A DNA stretch of 64,000 nt, from positions 1 to 64,000 of the forward strand of contig CACOMD010000005.1 of the NCBI GenBank assembly GCA_902628235.1. The letters are read 5' to 3'. Under the pieces are notes generated by a model, which searched no databases, had not been told where the DNA came from, and saw nothing but the letters and a program-made list of their open reading frames with translations. Shown one piece after another: positions 36,268 to 47,287 of the stretch. The position numbers and the translations under genes were made by a program. The first letter of the stretch is position 1. Each line of letters opens with the position of its first letter. Origin of the DNA: an uncultured Prochlorococcus sp. (GTDB lineage Bacteria > Cyanobacteriota > Cyanobacteriia > PCC-6307 > Cyanobiaceae).

Positions 36268-37002
36268 TTAAAAGGCTCGAATGACCCCTCTTTCAACTTG
36301 TGTGGGAACAATATCTAAGCAATCAATTTGAGAGCAGCATTTAAAATCATCTTCATAATCTCCAATGCTCGCCAATCTTTTACCATGAGTAGCTGTCTTA
36401 AGACATTTTAATACATCATCTTTCCAAAAGTGCCACAAAGCTAAAGCCGCATTTAATTCATCATTAACAATATTAACTTTTGTGTTGTGAGATTTTATTA
36501 GATAATCAGCAAGTGCACCAGCCGCTAATGAATCCTCTAAGGAATAATTTCCTTCCCATCCACTACCAAGAATTAATATATTACTTTTATTTAAGGAAAT
36601 TATTCTATCTGCAACTGATTTCCTATTTGTTAATGCCATTGGGAAGAGAAATTGACTATTCTCAACTTTTTGAAGAGCTTTTGTACCATTAGTAGTACTC
36701 ATAAATAATCTTTTACCTTCAACAATTTTTTTTGTCACTGTTAAAGGCGAATTACCTAAATCGAATCCATCTATTTTCTTACCACCACGTTCAGCTAACA
36801 TAACCCTTTTTTCAGGAGCCCATTTTAATGCTTTTTCTCTCAACAAATCCAAATCAGCAAAAACCTCTACAGAATCAGCACCATTTTTCAGGGCCCAAGC
36901 GATTGTAGTAGTTGCTCTCAGTACATCAATAACAACTGCTATATCTGTTTTATTTTCTGGAACATCAGAGGCAACGTGATAATAAGTAAGATTTAAATTC
37001 AA
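36268..37002 (-). CDS. comB: 2-phosphosulfolactate phosphatase-like protein (ComB)
   Basis: A 244-residue member of the ComB family, named for dephosphorylating 2-phosphosulfolactate in methanogen coenzyme M synthesis. Conserved segments are VVIDVLRATTTIAWALKNGA (23-42), MLAERGGKKIDGFDLGNSP (about 68-86) and LFMSTTNGTKAL (about 98-109). Cyanobacteria do not make coenzyme M, so the actual substrate here is unknown. TTG start. First gene of the minus-strand run down to acs, divergent from aroA. Confidence 0.88.
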   Translation of the reverse strand: MNLNLTYYHVASDVPENKTDIAVVIDVLRATTTIAWALKNGADSVEVFADLDLLREKALKWAPEKRVMLAERGGKKIDGFDLGNSPLTVTKKIVEGKRLFMSTTNGTKALQKVENSQFLFPMALTNRKSVADRIISLNKSNILILGSGWEGNYSLEDSLAAGALADYLIKSHNTKVNIVNDELNAALALWHFWKDDVLKCLKTATHGKRLASIGDYEDDFKCCSQIDCLDIVPTQVERGVIRAF

Positions 37003-37163
37003 ACTGAAAAACTCAATAAAATAAAAATATTATAAGTAAATAAAAAAGAAATTAAATAGATTTAAATTTATTTAATTTTGCATTGATTACAATAAATTCC
37101 TAAGTACTTAATTGATAATATATAAATTACATTAACTTTTGACTACCTTAAATTCAAAGCATT

Positions 37164-38471
37164 ATGAATAAATATCGAGCAATAGAAGGTGGTGGAAGTT
37201 TGCAAGGCGTTGTTGAAGTCCCTGGAGATAAATCAATATCACATAGAGCTCTAATTTTAGGAAGTATTGCAGAAGGGGTAACAACCATTAGTGGTTTTTT
37301 AAATTCAGAAGACCCAATATCAACCGCAAACTGTCTGAGGAATTTAGGAGTTAAAATTCAAAATATTATTGAAGGAGAGACTTTTGAAGTAATTGGTAGG
37401 GGGCTTGAAGGATATGAAGAACCTAAAGAGATTCTTGACTGTGGAAATTCTGGTACAACAATGCGTTTAATTATGGGGCTATTAGCTGGTCAAAAAGATA
37501 AGAATTTCATTCTAAATGGTGATAACTCTCTTATCGAAAGACCTATGGGAAGAGTCTGCAAGCCTTTAAGAATGATGGGTGGGAAATTATTTGGAAGAGA
37601 AGGGGGAAATAAAGCCCCCATATCAATTTCAGGTACAAACCTTAAAGGTTGCGTAATTGGAACCCCAGTAGCGAGTGCACAAGTTAAGTCTGCTATCCTA
37701 CTCGCAGGATTAACTGCTACAGGGCCAACTTCAGTTATTGAACCAGCCTCATCAAGAGACCATACAGAAAGGATGCTGAACGCCTTTGGCGCAGATATTA
37801 AGATTAGAGGAGAATTAGGTAGAAACGTCGTTATAAATCCAGGCAGATCCTTAAAAGGTCAAAAAATATTAATTCCTGGAGATATAAGTTCAGCCTCTTT
37901 TTGGATGATAGCAGCTTCTATTATTCCAAATTCAAACATTACTATCAAGAATGTAGGACTTAATCCTACAAGAGTTGGAATATTAAAAGTAATGGATATG
38001 ATGGGATGCAATTACAAAATTGATGGAAAATCTACTATAGCTGGAGAAATGATTGGCAACATTCATGTAAAAACAGCCAATGAACTTAAGCCTTTTACAA
38101 TTCGAGGAGATATTCTTCCAAAATTAATTGATGAAATACCCATACTTTCCGTTGCTGCTTGTTTCTGCGAGGGTATTTCACATATTAATGATGCATCTGA
38201 ATTAAGAGTCAAAGAAACAGATCGTCTAAAAGTTATGGCTAGGCAGCTAAAAAAATTTGGAGCAACTATTGAAGAGAAACATGATGGACTAGTAATTAAT
38301 GGTAATTCTAAATTTATTGGTGCAGATGTTGATAGTGAGACAGATCACAGAGTTGCAATGAGTTTAGCTATTGCCGCTTTATTAGCGAAAGGATCCTCTA
38401 AAATATTTAGATATGAAGCCTCTAATGTTTCATATCCAAGATTTTGGAATGATTTGGAATCTTTACTTTAA
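37164..38471 (+). CDS. aroA: 3-phosphoshikimate 1-carboxyvinyltransferase (EPSP synthase)
   Basis: Sixth step of the shikimate pathway, joining PEP to shikimate 3-phosphate. The 435-residue protein has [20 protein letters not shown] (19-38), the PEP-binding [18 protein letters not shown] (about 92-109), [15 protein letters not shown], and the C-terminal signature [20 protein letters not shown] (about 349-368). The N-terminal GDKSISHRA and LLAGQ pattern is class II-like. It is followed by the MnmC-like gene after 10 bp. Divergent from comB across 161 bp where I see only AT-rich sequence. Confidence 0.96.
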   Translation: MNKYRAIEGGGSLQGVVEVPGDKSISHRALILGSIAEGVTTISGFLNSEDPISTANCLRNLGVKIQNIIEGETFEVIGRGLEGYEEPKEILDCGNSGTTMRLIMGLLAGQKDKNFILNGDNSLIERPMGRVCKPLRMMGGKLFGREGGNKAPISISGTNLKGCVIGTPVASAQVKSAILLAGLTATGPTSVIEPASSRDHTERMLNAFGADIKIRGELGRNVVINPGRSLKGQKILIPGDISSASFWMIAASIIPNSNITIKNVGLNPTRVGILKVMDMMGCNYKIDGKSTIAGEMIGNIHVKTANELKPFTIRGDILPKLIDEIPILSVAACFCEGISHINDASELRVKETDRLKVMARQLKKFGATIEEKHDGLVINGNSKFIGADVDSETDHRVAMSLAIAALLAKGSSKIFRYEASNVSYPRFWNDLESLL

Positions 38472-38481
38472 TTTTTAATAA

Positions 38482-39357
38482 TTGAATAATTTAATTAAGG
38501 TGATTACTAAAGACGGGAGCATGTCTTTGAGAAGTGAAAAATTTAATGAAAATTTTCACAGCATAGCAGGAGCATATTATGAAACAAAAAGTAAATTTAT
38601 TAATCCCTCCATACTTAAAAGATTTCAAAATAAATCAATAAATGTTTTGGATATATGTTTTGGGATTGGATATAATTCAGCTTTGCTTTTTGAAAATCTA
38701 ATAAAAGATTTATCAACTTTAAATTGGTATGGATTAGAGATTGATAAAAGACCATTAGATTATGCTTTAACTGACAAAAAATTTAATAGCTTATGGAACC
38801 CAGAAGTAATTGAAATTCTAACTTCCTTAAATTTAAGAGGTTTTTATAAAAATAAGAAATTTGATTGCGAATTAATAGTAGGAGATGCAAGAAAAGAAAT
38901 ATTAAATTTACCAAAAGGAGTTAATTTTGATTTAATTTTTTTAGATGGTTTTTCGCCTCAAAAATGTCCTGAGATATGGTCTTATGAATTTCTTTCGAAA
39001 TTAAAAAATAAAATTAAATATGAAGGATACTTAATAACATATACTTCATCAGCAGCCGTAAGAAAATCTTTGCAAAATCTAGGTTTTAACTTATTTAAAA
39101 TAATTCCAACTTGTTCAAAAAAAAATCATTGGAGTAATGGAACATTAGCAACTTTTAATAATCAACAAGATAATCCATACATTACTTATTTATCAGAGAT
39201 GGAAATTGAACATCTAAATACAAAGGCATCTATTCCTTATAGAGATCCATCAGGAGAAATGTTATCAAAAGAAATTTTAGAAATCAGGAAAAAAGAGCAA
39301 CAATTTTCTAACCTTTTAGATACAAATCTATGGAGAAAGAAATGGGAGATGGCATAA
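38482..39357 (+). CDS. MnmC-like SAM methyltransferase (DUF752)
   Basis: A 291-residue SAM-dependent methyltransferase resembling the N-terminal domain of MnmC, which completes the mnm5s2U modification of tRNA wobble bases. The SAM site VLDICFGIGYNSALLFENL (about 54-72) and LIFLDGFSPQKCPEIWSYEF (about 152-171) are typical (DAFxP..NPELW-like). The FAD-dependent oxidase half of E. coli MnmC is absent, as usual in cyanobacteria. TTG start, no better ATG. Probably cotranscribed with aroA. Confidence 0.85.
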   Translation: MNNLIKVITKDGSMSLRSEKFNENFHSIAGAYYETKSKFINPSILKRFQNKSINVLDICFGIGYNSALLFENLIKDLSTLNWYGLEIDKRPLDYALTDKKFNSLWNPEVIEILTSLNLRGFYKNKKFDCELIVGDARKEILNLPKGVNFDLIFLDGFSPQKCPEIWSYEFLSKLKNKIKYEGYLITYTSSAAVRKSLQNLGFNLFKIIPTCSKKNHWSNGTLATFNNQQDNPYITYLSEMEIEHLNTKASIPYRDPSGEMLSKEILEIRKKEQQFSNLLDTNLWRKKWEMA

Positions 39358-39402
39358 ATAACATCTAATAGTTAAATTTATGTAAAAGAAGAAAAAGAAT
39401 TT

Positions 39403-40749
39403 ATGCTAGCTATTGCGATACTTGCCGCAGGGAAAGGCACCAGAATGGCAAGCAATTTACCAAAAGTACTACATAGACTCTCAGGTAAAACTCTTTTAAA
39501 TAGGATTATAAATACTTCTAAAAAACTTAATCCAGACAAAATATTTGTTGTAATTGGTCATAAACCCGAGTTAGTTAAAGAGTCAATATTAAATGATAGA
39601 AAAGTAGAAATAGTTTTACAAGAACCTCAATTAGGTACAGGGCATGCTGTACAGGTATTATCAAAGAAATTTAATAAATTTAAAGGTAACTTACTAATCC
39701 TAAATGGCGATGTCCCACTTATAAAAACAGAATCATTAAAAGAACTATTAAAAGTTCATTCATTGAGGGACGCAGATGTTTCTTTGATTACAACTGAAAA
39801 AGAAAATCCAATTGGATATGGCAGAGTTTTTAAAAAAGATAACTTTATTGAAAAGATTGTAGAGGAAAAAGACTGCAGCTTAAATGAAAAAAAACACAAG
39901 CTAATTAATGCAGGAATATACTGTTTCAATTGGGAAAGGTTAAATAAAATTATAGATAATTTAGAATCAAATAATAATCAAAAAGAATTTTATATTACAG
40001 ATACTATTTCACTTTTAAAGAAAGCAATTTCTTATGAAATTCTTGATGAAGAAGAAATACTAGGAATTAATAATAGGATTGACTTAGCTAAGTGCGAGGA
40101 AATTATGCAAAAAAAAATTAAAAAAAAGCATATGCTAAATGGCGTGACTTTTTTAAATCCAGAGAGCTCATCAGTAAGTGAAGAATCTGAAATTGGAAGA
40201 GATGTGATTATTGAAGCAAATTCTCACATTAGAGGATTTTCCAAAATTTCTGATAATTGCATTATTGGGCCAAATACATTTCTAGAAAACACCTCAATCA
40301 AAAAAAATAGTAAAGTAGTTAATTCGACTATCTTTAATTCTGAAATAATGGATAATGTAAACATAGGTCCTTATAGTCATATAAGACCAGGCTCTACGAT
40401 TTCTTCTAATAGCAAAGTTGGTAATTTCGTCGAAATTAAAAATAGTCATATATCTCAATCAGTAAAAGTAAATCATCTAAGCTATATAGGTGATACCAAT
40501 ATTGGCAAGTTTACAAATGTTGGAGCTGGATCAATTACAGCAAATTATGATGGTACTAAAAAGAATGTCACAAACATAGGTGAATATTGTAGTATTGGCT
40601 CTAATTCAGTTTTAATAGCTCCAATAACTCTTGGGAATGCAGTAACAATTGGTGCTGGATCAGTTATTAATAAAGATGTCAAAAGTGATTCCTTAGCTAT
40701 CTCCAGAGTAAAACAATTAAATATAAAGAACTGGAAAAAATTTAATTGA
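39403..40749 (+). CDS. glmU: Bifunctional GlmU (UDP-GlcNAc synthesis)
   Basis: N-acetylglucosamine-1-phosphate uridyltransferase and glucosamine-1-phosphate acetyltransferase, 448 residues. Uridyltransferase domain: [20 protein letters not shown] (7-26), [25 protein letters not shown]. Then a left-handed beta-helix of hexapeptide repeats from about residue 245, with [20 protein letters not shown] and [15 protein letters not shown] (acetyl-CoA and substrate loops). Feeds peptidoglycan precursor synthesis together with MurI and MurF here. Overlaps convergent murF by 8 bp. Confidence 0.97.
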   Translation: MLAIAILAAGKGTRMASNLPKVLHRLSGKTLLNRIINTSKKLNPDKIFVVIGHKPELVKESILNDRKVEIVLQEPQLGTGHAVQVLSKKFNKFKGNLLILNGDVPLIKTESLKELLKVHSLRDADVSLITTEKENPIGYGRVFKKDNFIEKIVEEKDCSLNEKKHKLINAGIYCFNWERLNKIIDNLESNNNQKEFYITDTISLLKKAISYEILDEEEILGINNRIDLAKCEEIMQKKIKKKHMLNGVTFLNPESSSVSEESEIGRDVIIEANSHIRGFSKISDNCIIGPNTFLENTSIKKNSKVVNSTIFNSEIMDNVNIGPYSHIRPGSTISSNSKVGNFVEIKNSHISQSVKVNHLSYIGDTNIGKFTNVGAGSITANYDGTKKNVTNIGEYCSIGSNSVLIAPITLGNAVTIGAGSVINKDVKSDSLAISRVKQLNIKNWKKFN

Positions 40750-42115
40750 AATGAGGAATTAATTTATCTAATTGCCAGTATCTACTACCTTTAACCAATA
40801 AAACATCACCTTTAATTGTCATTTCATTAATCATAGTATTAATATTATCAATTCTATTTACGATTAAGATTTTCTCACTTATTTGCCAATATTTTCTAAT
40901 TTTAATTTCTAATTCTTTATCGCAAATAAATATACATCTCTGAATATCTGAAATATTTATTAATTTGAAAATTTCTCTATGATATTGTTCAGATTTATTT
41001 CCTAATTCCTTCATACTTCCAAAAATAAAGAAATGCCTTCCTGGATAATCAAGTAGTAGTTTAAGACAAGCTTTAACAGACTCTGGAGAAGCGTTATACG
41101 ATTCATCCATTATTAATAATTTGTTTGTATTTATAACATTGTTCCTCCCATCTGTACTTCTAAATTTAAATTTATTATATTTCTCAAAATTTAAACTTAA
41201 TTCTTTGGATATTGCATATACATAAAGAAAATTTAATGCATTATGAATTCCTTTAAAAGATATTTCAAAAAATTTTTTTTCAATTTGAATTATATTTTTA
41301 GAACTATCGTAAAAACCTAAAATAACGTTATCGCTGAAGGAATTTAATTTTATATTTTCTCTATTTTTTTCTAATTTTACTTTAATAACTTTGCCGTTCC
41401 AAATTTTCCTTAAATTTTCATCTAAAAGAGGATCCCCATCAGGAATTATTACTGCCCCCTCTGGATTTAGATGCTGAGTAATCTCACATTTTGCTTTGGC
41501 GATAGAATCTCTTGAACCCAATATTCCTATGTGTGAACTCCCAACATTAGTGATAACTGCGATATTAGGTTCAGAAAATTTTGATAAAATTTCTATCTGT
41601 CCTCTTCCTCTCATACCCATTTCTAATACTAATAAATCATCTGACTCTTCACATGAATGTATGGTAAGACCTACACCTATTTCATTATTATTATTTTTCT
41701 CTGAGACTTTTATCTTCCCATAACTTTTTAAAACTTCTAATGTCATTTCTTTAGTAGTTGTTTTGCCAACTGAACCTGTAATTGCAATAACTGGAATTTT
41801 TAATTTCCTCCTTTTAATTAAGGCTAAATTCTGAAAAGCTTCTTTAGTATCAGCGACCACCCAAAATGGACAATTTTTAGGAACAAGATTTTGTCTCCCT
41901 TGATTTATAACAACTGCTTTAACTCCAATTTTAAAAACGTTTTTTAGAAAATCATGCCCATCAAATTTTTCACCTTTTAGGGCAATAAATAAGTCTTCTG
42001 GAGAAATTGTTCTACTGTCTATAGAAACTTTTCTGAAGAAAAATTTACTCTTTACTGAGCCATTAATATTTATATTACCCAAAATTTGATTAATCTCACT
42101 TGTTGAGAATTTCAT
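40742..42115 (-). CDS. murF: UDP-MurNAc-tripeptide--D-Ala-D-Ala ligase
   Basis: Adds D-Ala-D-Ala to the peptidoglycan precursor, 457 residues. The ATP loop [20 protein letters not shown] (about 114-133), [13 protein letters not shown] (about 165-177), [15 protein letters not shown], and [20 protein letters not shown] are the Mur ligase landmarks; the N-terminal domain [20 protein letters not shown] is MurF-type. Last gene of the menD-menB-glgA-murF minus-strand run, 13 bp after glgA. Confidence 0.96.
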   Translation of the reverse strand: MKFSTSEINQILGNININGSVKSKFFFRKVSIDSRTISPEDLFIALKGEKFDGHDFLKNVFKIGVKAVVINQGRQNLVPKNCPFWVVADTKEAFQNLALIKRRKLKIPVIAITGSVGKTTTKEMTLEVLKSYGKIKVSEKNNNNEIGVGLTIHSCEESDDLLVLEMGMRGRGQIEILSKFSEPNIAVITNVGSSHIGILGSRDSIAKAKCEITQHLNPEGAVIIPDGDPLLDENLRKIWNGKVIKVKLEKNRENIKLNSFSDNVILGFYDSSKNIIQIEKKFFEISFKGIHNALNFLYVYAISKELSLNFEKYNKFKFRSTDGRNNVINTNKLLIMDESYNASPESVKACLKLLLDYPGRHFFIFGSMKELGNKSEQYHREIFKLINISDIQRCIFICDKELEIKIRKYWQISEKILIVNRIDNINTMINEMTIKGDVLLVKGSRYWQLDKLIPHFN

Positions 42116-42128
42116 TTACATCAAAATT

Positions 42129-43580
42129 CTAAGATTTCTTAAGTGATGGATCTGCCGATTGACCGTATGAAAATTTTTCAATTTCAACGATATCAGGTGA
42201 TGGCTCTTTTATTCCACATACATCTTTATACATAATTTCATATTCTAATGCTGATCTTTCCCAGCTGAACTCTTTCCCCATAGCTCTTTTTTGAAGTGAT
42301 CTCCAACTTTTTTTATGTCTGAAGGCTTCCCAAGCACGTACGAGTGCAGTGTAAAAATCAATTGGCTCGAATCTATCAAAACAAAAACCTGTCCCTAGAT
42401 CATTTTCTGGGTCATGAGGCAAAACAGTATCTACTAAACCACCCACTCTTCTAACAATTGGGATTGATCCATACCTCATAGCAAGTAGTTGACTTATTCC
42501 ACAAGGTTCAAATCGACTTGGCATCAAAAATGCATCTGAACCCCCATAAATGAGCCTGGAAAGAGCATCATCATAGGTAAGATACACAGCAAAACGACCG
42601 GGATGATCGACTGCTAATTGCCATAACCCAGATTCTAAATAACGATCGCCGGTACCCAATACTGCTATTTGAGAATCTGTATAAGCGAGCAATCTTTTAG
42701 AAACTTGTAATAGGAGATCAACACCTTTCTGATCAACTAATCTTCCAACCATTCCCAATAAAAATTTATTTCTATCAATATCTAAACCCATCTCTTTTTG
42801 TAATACTCTTTTATTTTCATAACGACCCTCCAGATTATTAATATCAAAATTAGAAGGCAAAGACTTATCAATTGAAGGATTCCAATCATCAAGATCTATA
42901 CCATTTAAAATTCCTCTTAATTTTCCAGATATGTAATTTAAAAGCCCATCTAAACTCTCTCCATACTCATTAGTTTTAATTTCATCGGCATAAGTAGGTG
43001 ATACAGCATTCACTCTGTCAGAATACAACATAGCAGCAGCCATTGTATGATCACCATGCATATACCAAGGGCACCAAGTCATTTTCTCTAGTTTCCATCT
43101 CCAAGGACCCTGATATTTAAGATTATGTATTGTAAATACCGTACTTATTTCAGGATCTTGATGCATCCATACAGGAATCATCCCTGTATGCCAATCATGA
43201 CAATGAAGAACTTGAGGTTTCCAGCAATTCCAAGCAAATTCTGCAGTTGCACTTGCAAAAAAAGTAAATCTCCAATCTTCATCTTCTCCTCCATAAATTC
43301 TTTCTGAATCAAATGAAGGATGTGCAACCAAATAAATCTTATAGGCATGAGTAGGATGAGCAGCCTCATATACAGAAAAGTCCGCACCCATTGTTTGAGC
43401 TCTAAATAATGGTTCCTTAGTGACTTTTAACATACTCCATAATTTTCCATAGCCTGGAATTATCACTCTTACATCGTGGCCTAGATTTATTAGAGAAGGA
43501 GGTAGAGAACCTACAACATCACCCATACCTCCAACTTTAATCATAGGGGCGCATTCTGCAGCAGCAAATAGTATTCGCAT
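42129..43580 (-). CDS. glgA: Glycogen synthase (ADP-glucose)
   Basis: GT5 glycosyltransferase, 483 residues, elongating glycogen from ADP-glucose. N-terminal [20 protein letters not shown] has the ADP-glucose lysine in the KxGG motif (residue 16). Others are [42 protein letters not shown], and [20 protein letters not shown] (about 354-373) with the catalytic Glu. ADP-glucose is also the donor for glucosylglycerol phosphate. Starts at ATG, 41 bp after menB. Confidence 0.97.
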   Translation of the reverse strand: MRILFAAAECAPMIKVGGMGDVVGSLPPSLINLGHDVRVIIPGYGKLWSMLKVTKEPLFRAQTMGADFSVYEAAHPTHAYKIYLVAHPSFDSERIYGGEDEDWRFTFFASATAEFAWNCWKPQVLHCHDWHTGMIPVWMHQDPEISTVFTIHNLKYQGPWRWKLEKMTWCPWYMHGDHTMAAAMLYSDRVNAVSPTYADEIKTNEYGESLDGLLNYISGKLRGILNGIDLDDWNPSIDKSLPSNFDINNLEGRYENKRVLQKEMGLDIDRNKFLLGMVGRLVDQKGVDLLLQVSKRLLAYTDSQIAVLGTGDRYLESGLWQLAVDHPGRFAVYLTYDDALSRLIYGGSDAFLMPSRFEPCGISQLLAMRYGSIPIVRRVGGLVDTVLPHDPENDLGTGFCFDRFEPIDFYTALVRAWEAFRHKKSWRSLQKRAMGKEFSWERSALEYEIMYKDVCGIKEPSPDIVEIEKFSYGQSADPSLKKS

Positions 43581-43621
43581 TTAATATTTTGAATTACTTT
43601 TCATTGCAAAATAATAAACGA

Positions 43622-44479
43622 TCAAGGGGACCATCCATAATCTGAATAATCTGGATTTCGTTTCTCAAGAAAAGCATCTCTTCCCTCTTGCGCTTCTGAA
43701 GTTCCATAAAATAATTGTGTAGCATACCCAGATAATTCTTGAATACCTGCCATCCCATCGTTCTCAGCATTGAATGAGGCCTTCAGGATTCGAATAGAGG
43801 TAGGACTATTACAAAGAATTTCCCTAGCCCAGATTACACCTTCAGCTTCCAAATTTTCATTTTTTGTAATTGCATTTATTAAGCCCATTTCTAAAGCCTC
43901 CTTAGCAGAATATTTTCGACATAAGAACCAAATTTCTTTAGCTTTTCTCTGGCCAACTACACGAGCAAGATAACTTGATCCGAATCCGCCGTCAAAACTC
44001 CCTACTTTTGGACCCGATTGACCAAAGATTGCATTATCCGCAGCAATACTTAAATCACAAATTAACTGAAGGATCTGACCTCCTCCAATCGCGAATCCAG
44101 AAACAAGGGCAATAACTACTTTAGGAAGACTTCTAATGATCCTCTGTAATTCAAGAACATTTAATTTTTGTTTACCATTTTGATCTAGATAACCATTTTC
44201 TCCTCTAATTCCTTGATCACCTCCAGCACAGAATGAAAAAACTCCTTTATTATCAGGGCCTTCACCAGTGAAAAGAACAACTCCTATTTTTTCATCATAT
44301 TTAACGTTAATAAATGCATCAATAAGTTCATCAATTGTTTTTGGACGAAAAGCATTCCTTTTCTCAGGCCTATTTATAGCAATTTTTGCTATCCCATCTG
44401 CAGATTTATAAAATAAAATATCTTCATAGGATCCCTGTTTCACCCATTCAACTTTTGCATTAATTGATAAATAATCCAT
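43622..44479 (-). CDS. menB: 1,4-dihydroxy-2-naphthoyl-CoA synthase
   Basis: Ring-closing step of phylloquinone (photosystem I quinone) synthesis. The 285-residue crotonase-fold protein has [20 protein letters not shown] (33-52), [12 protein letters not shown] (oxyanion hole, about 81-92), [20 protein letters not shown] (about 125-144) and [19 protein letters not shown]. It is followed by [13 protein letters not shown]. menD lies directly upstream with a 14-bp gap, confirming the pathway. Confidence 0.97.
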   Translation of the reverse strand: MDYLSINAKVEWVKQGSYEDILFYKSADGIAKIAINRPEKRNAFRPKTIDELIDAFINVKYDEKIGVVLFTGEGPDNKGVFSFCAGGDQGIRGENGYLDQNGKQKLNVLELQRIIRSLPKVVIALVSGFAIGGGQILQLICDLSIAADNAIFGQSGPKVGSFDGGFGSSYLARVVGQRKAKEIWFLCRKYSAKEALEMGLINAITKNENLEAEGVIWAREILCNSPTSIRILKASFNAENDGMAGIQELSGYATQLFYGTSEAQEGRDAFLEKRNPDYSDYGWSP

Positions 44480-44493
44480 TTATTTTTTAAAGA

Positions 44494-46260
44494 TTAATTA
44501 TCAAAAATATATTTAAATAGATCTTCTCTTTGCTTAATTTCATAATTAGTATTGATATCAACTCTTATTATTACAGATTTTTGAATAGATAGGCTCCATT
44601 GAAAAGCTTCTTTTAATTTCTCAAGGCTGAATATATTTGTATAAGGGATTTCATGCGCTTCCGCAAGTTTTTTCCAATTAACAGAACTTTTCATTAAAAA
44701 TAAATTTTCAATTTCTAATTTCGTAAGATTATTTTTATAAAGTCTGTTGAAAATATTTCCTCCATGATTATCTATAAGCAAAATTTTTAAATTAATATCT
44801 TTTGCATCTTGATTAAGCCATCCATTAATATCATGCAAAAAAGAAAGATCTCCGGTCACTAGTAGGAGGGGATCCATAATACGTGCTATTCCTTGAGCGA
44901 TAGATAAAGTTCCATCAATTCCTGAAGCCCCTCTAAAACTAAAACATCTTCTAGAAAATACTTCTTTCCCTGAGAATGTTAGCCAATCTCTAATAGGACT
45001 ACTTGCTGAAATCATTATTGGATTATTTTTAGGCCAAATTTCTGGTACTAAATTTGCTATGGATAACTCAGTAATATGATCATTTATTAATACATATTTT
45101 TTTATTAGTTTTTTTATTCTTTTACCATTATCTATTAACTCATTAGTAATTGGCATTAAAGTTTTATTTGTTATTTGAGTAATATCTTTTTTATCCAATA
45201 ATTGGTTTACAAATTTATTTAAACCAAATTGATATTCTATAGCTTTTTTAACAGGATCTAAATCTCTTGAGTCTTTTTCTTTAATCAAAAAATGAGGGCC
45301 ATCAAAACTTACTAAGAATTCCTCTAAAACATTTGAAGAAGACATAGGTCCAATTCTTAATAACTGATCAAAATTAAGTGATATTTTACTTCTGGAAATA
45401 ATTATCTCCCAGTGATCAACAAGCCCTCTTAATGAAGAATTGATGCCAGATACGGGATCTGCAAAGACAGGCCATCCTGTTAACTTTTGGATTATTTCTA
45501 AGGACATATTAAACTCTAATAAATCCTTTGTTGAACCTCTATATGGGCCAACTATAATTAACCCTGAAAGATCAAGATTAATTTGTTTGATTATTTTATC
45601 CAAAATCTCACAGCTTTCATTCTTTATTTCATTTGCAGAAAAACTAATATTTTTATTTACATATTCTTTATCGAATATTTTTAAAACCTCTTTTTTATTA
45701 TTATTTGAAATTAATAAAGGTTTTTCAAAAGGAATATTTAAATGAATTGGGCCAGGCCTGAGTAAGTTTTCTCTAGAAATTAAACTTATTAAATTCTTAA
45801 TTTCTGAATCACTTGTTTTATGTAATCCATTCAAGTTAGTACTTAATGATAATTTACAAGCAGATGATAAAAATTCTTCTTGATTTACAGTTTGGTTAGC
45901 GCCGCAATCTTTTAATCTTAATGGTCTATCTGCAGTTAAATAAAGGATATTAATACAAGATCTATCAGCCTCAACAGCAGAAGGTAATAAGTTAGCAACA
46001 GCAGTTCCAGAAGTAGTTATTACAATAACATTACTTGCAGAAGCTGTTGATATTCCTAAAGCATGAAATCCTGCTGATCTTTCATCTAAAGAATTAATTA
46101 ATTTTATTTTTCCTATTTTAAAAAGTTCACCTGCAGCAATTGCTAAGGGAGCCGATCTACTTCCAGGACATAATATAAAATGACTTATACCCATATCTAC
46201 AAAAAGATTTAAAAGTTGAAAGCTTCTAAAAAAATTTTGGAATTCTATCGATGATGTCAT
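44494..46260 (-). CDS. menD: SEPHCHC synthase
   Basis: ThDP-dependent enzyme joining 2-oxoglutarate and isochorismate in phylloquinone synthesis, 588 residues. Landmarks are CPGSRSAPLAIAAGELFKIG (31-50), DERSAGFHALGIS with the catalytic Glu region, TTSGTAVANLLPSAVEADRS (about 81-100), SFRGASGIDGTLSIAQG, and LVTGDLSFLHDINGWLNQ (ThDP/Mg). ATG start, divergent from lepB. First of the men-glgA-murF run. Confidence 0.96.
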   Translation of the reverse strand: MTSSIEFQNFFRSFQLLNLFVDMGISHFILCPGSRSAPLAIAAGELFKIGKIKLINSLDERSAGFHALGISTASASNVIVITTSGTAVANLLPSAVEADRSCINILYLTADRPLRLKDCGANQTVNQEEFLSSACKLSLSTNLNGLHKTSDSEIKNLISLISRENLLRPGPIHLNIPFEKPLLISNNNKKEVLKIFDKEYVNKNISFSANEIKNESCEILDKIIKQINLDLSGLIIVGPYRGSTKDLLEFNMSLEIIQKLTGWPVFADPVSGINSSLRGLVDHWEIIISRSKISLNFDQLLRIGPMSSSNVLEEFLVSFDGPHFLIKEKDSRDLDPVKKAIEYQFGLNKFVNQLLDKKDITQITNKTLMPITNELIDNGKRIKKLIKKYVLINDHITELSIANLVPEIWPKNNPIMISASSPIRDWLTFSGKEVFSRRCFSFRGASGIDGTLSIAQGIARIMDPLLLVTGDLSFLHDINGWLNQDAKDINLKILLIDNHGGNIFNRLYKNNLTKLEIENLFLMKSSVNWKKLAEAHEIPYTNIFSLEKLKEAFQWSLSIQKSVIIRVDINTNYEIKQREDLFKYIFDN

Positions 46261-46314
46261 AATTTATATATATTTCAAAGATACTTTCATCACTTAAAAA
46301 ATCTTTAATTAAAA

Positions 46315-46887
46315 ATGACAAATTCTTCAAAAAAATCAACTTCATTATTGAAGGATTTTAAGAACCTCATAATTTGGGTAATTATTGCATTAATTATACG
46401 ATGGCAAGTAATTGAACCAAGATGGATACCTTCAGGTTCTATGCTACCTACTCTACAAATTCAAGATAAAATTTTAGTAGAAAAACTAAGCACGAAAATT
46501 AACTTAAAGAATAATCTTATTAATTTAAAAGATAATATTGTTGTTTTTAAACCACCTGAAACACTTATTAAAGCTGGTTATGATTCAGATATAGCATTAA
46601 TTAAAAGAGTTATTGGGCTTCCAGGTGACAAAATTGAAGTTAAAGATGGGAATCTATATGTAAATGATGAAAAACAAAACAAATTTATAACTGATAAGAA
46701 TATAAATTATTCAATAGGACCAGTAATAGTTCCTGAATATAGCTTATGGGTAATGGGAGATAATAGAAATAATAGTTTAGATTCTCACGTTTGGGGTCCG
46801 TTACCATATGAGAAAATTATTGGAAGAGCTTTCTTAAGGTATTGGCCTTTAAATCATTTTGGACCTATTTATTTCCCTGCAGCTTAA
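46315..46887 (+). CDS. lepB: Signal peptidase I
   Basis: Type I leader peptidase, 190 residues. One N-terminal membrane anchor (LIIWVIIALIIRWQVIEP, about 19-36), catalytic Ser in WIPSGSMLPTLQ (about 42) and Lys in ALIKRVIGLPGDKI (about 92), then the conserved MGDNRNNSLDSHVWGPLP (about 143-160). Cleaves signal peptides of exported proteins such as the lumenal pentapeptide protein here. DUF760 follows after 56 bp. Confidence 0.96.
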   Translation: MTNSSKKSTSLLKDFKNLIIWVIIALIIRWQVIEPRWIPSGSMLPTLQIQDKILVEKLSTKINLKNNLINLKDNIVVFKPPETLIKAGYDSDIALIKRVIGLPGDKIEVKDGNLYVNDEKQNKFITDKNINYSIGPVIVPEYSLWVMGDNRNNSLDSHVWGPLPYEKIIGRAFLRYWPLNHFGPIYFPAA

Positions 46888-46943
46888 TAAAAAATATATA
46901 CTTCATCGTGCTATTGTATTGTTTATAAGTAAGAGGAAAATAA

Positions 46944-47282
46944 ATGTTTAATCCTGAATTCCTTGCTACTGAAAACAATGATCCTAATGAGGGTAATGAT
47001 TTAATTCAGTATCTTCAAAAACAATCTCCAGAGGTACTTCAGAGAGTTGCTAAATCTGCTAGTGAAGATATTCAAGAGATAATAAGACATAACGTCCAAG
47101 GTTTATTGGGAATGCTTCCTTCAGATCAATTTGATGTTAAAGTAACTTGCTCTAAAGACAATATAGCTAACTTACTTTCATCAGCTATGATGACTGGTTA
47201 TTTTTTAAGACAAATGGAGCAGAGAAAAGAATTAGAACAAACTCTAATAAATGATGAAAATATGTCTGTAGAACCTGAATAG
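46944..47282 (+). CDS. DUF760 protein
   Basis: A 112-residue cyanobacterial and plastid DUF760 protein: LIQYLQKQSPEVLQRVAKSA (22-41), IIRHNVQGLLGMLPSDQFDV and LLSSAMMTGYFLRQMEQRKE. Soluble, probably helical; homologues are linked to abiotic-stress responses but biochemical function is unknown. A good ribosome-binding sequence AGAGGA sits 8 bp before the ATG. It converges on the DUF4336 gene with a 5-bp gap. Confidence 0.88.
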   Translation: MFNPEFLATENNDPNEGNDLIQYLQKQSPEVLQRVAKSASEDIQEIIRHNVQGLLGMLPSDQFDVKVTCSKDNIANLLSSAMMTGYFLRQMEQRKELEQTLINDENMSVEPE

Positions 47283-47287
47283 ATAAA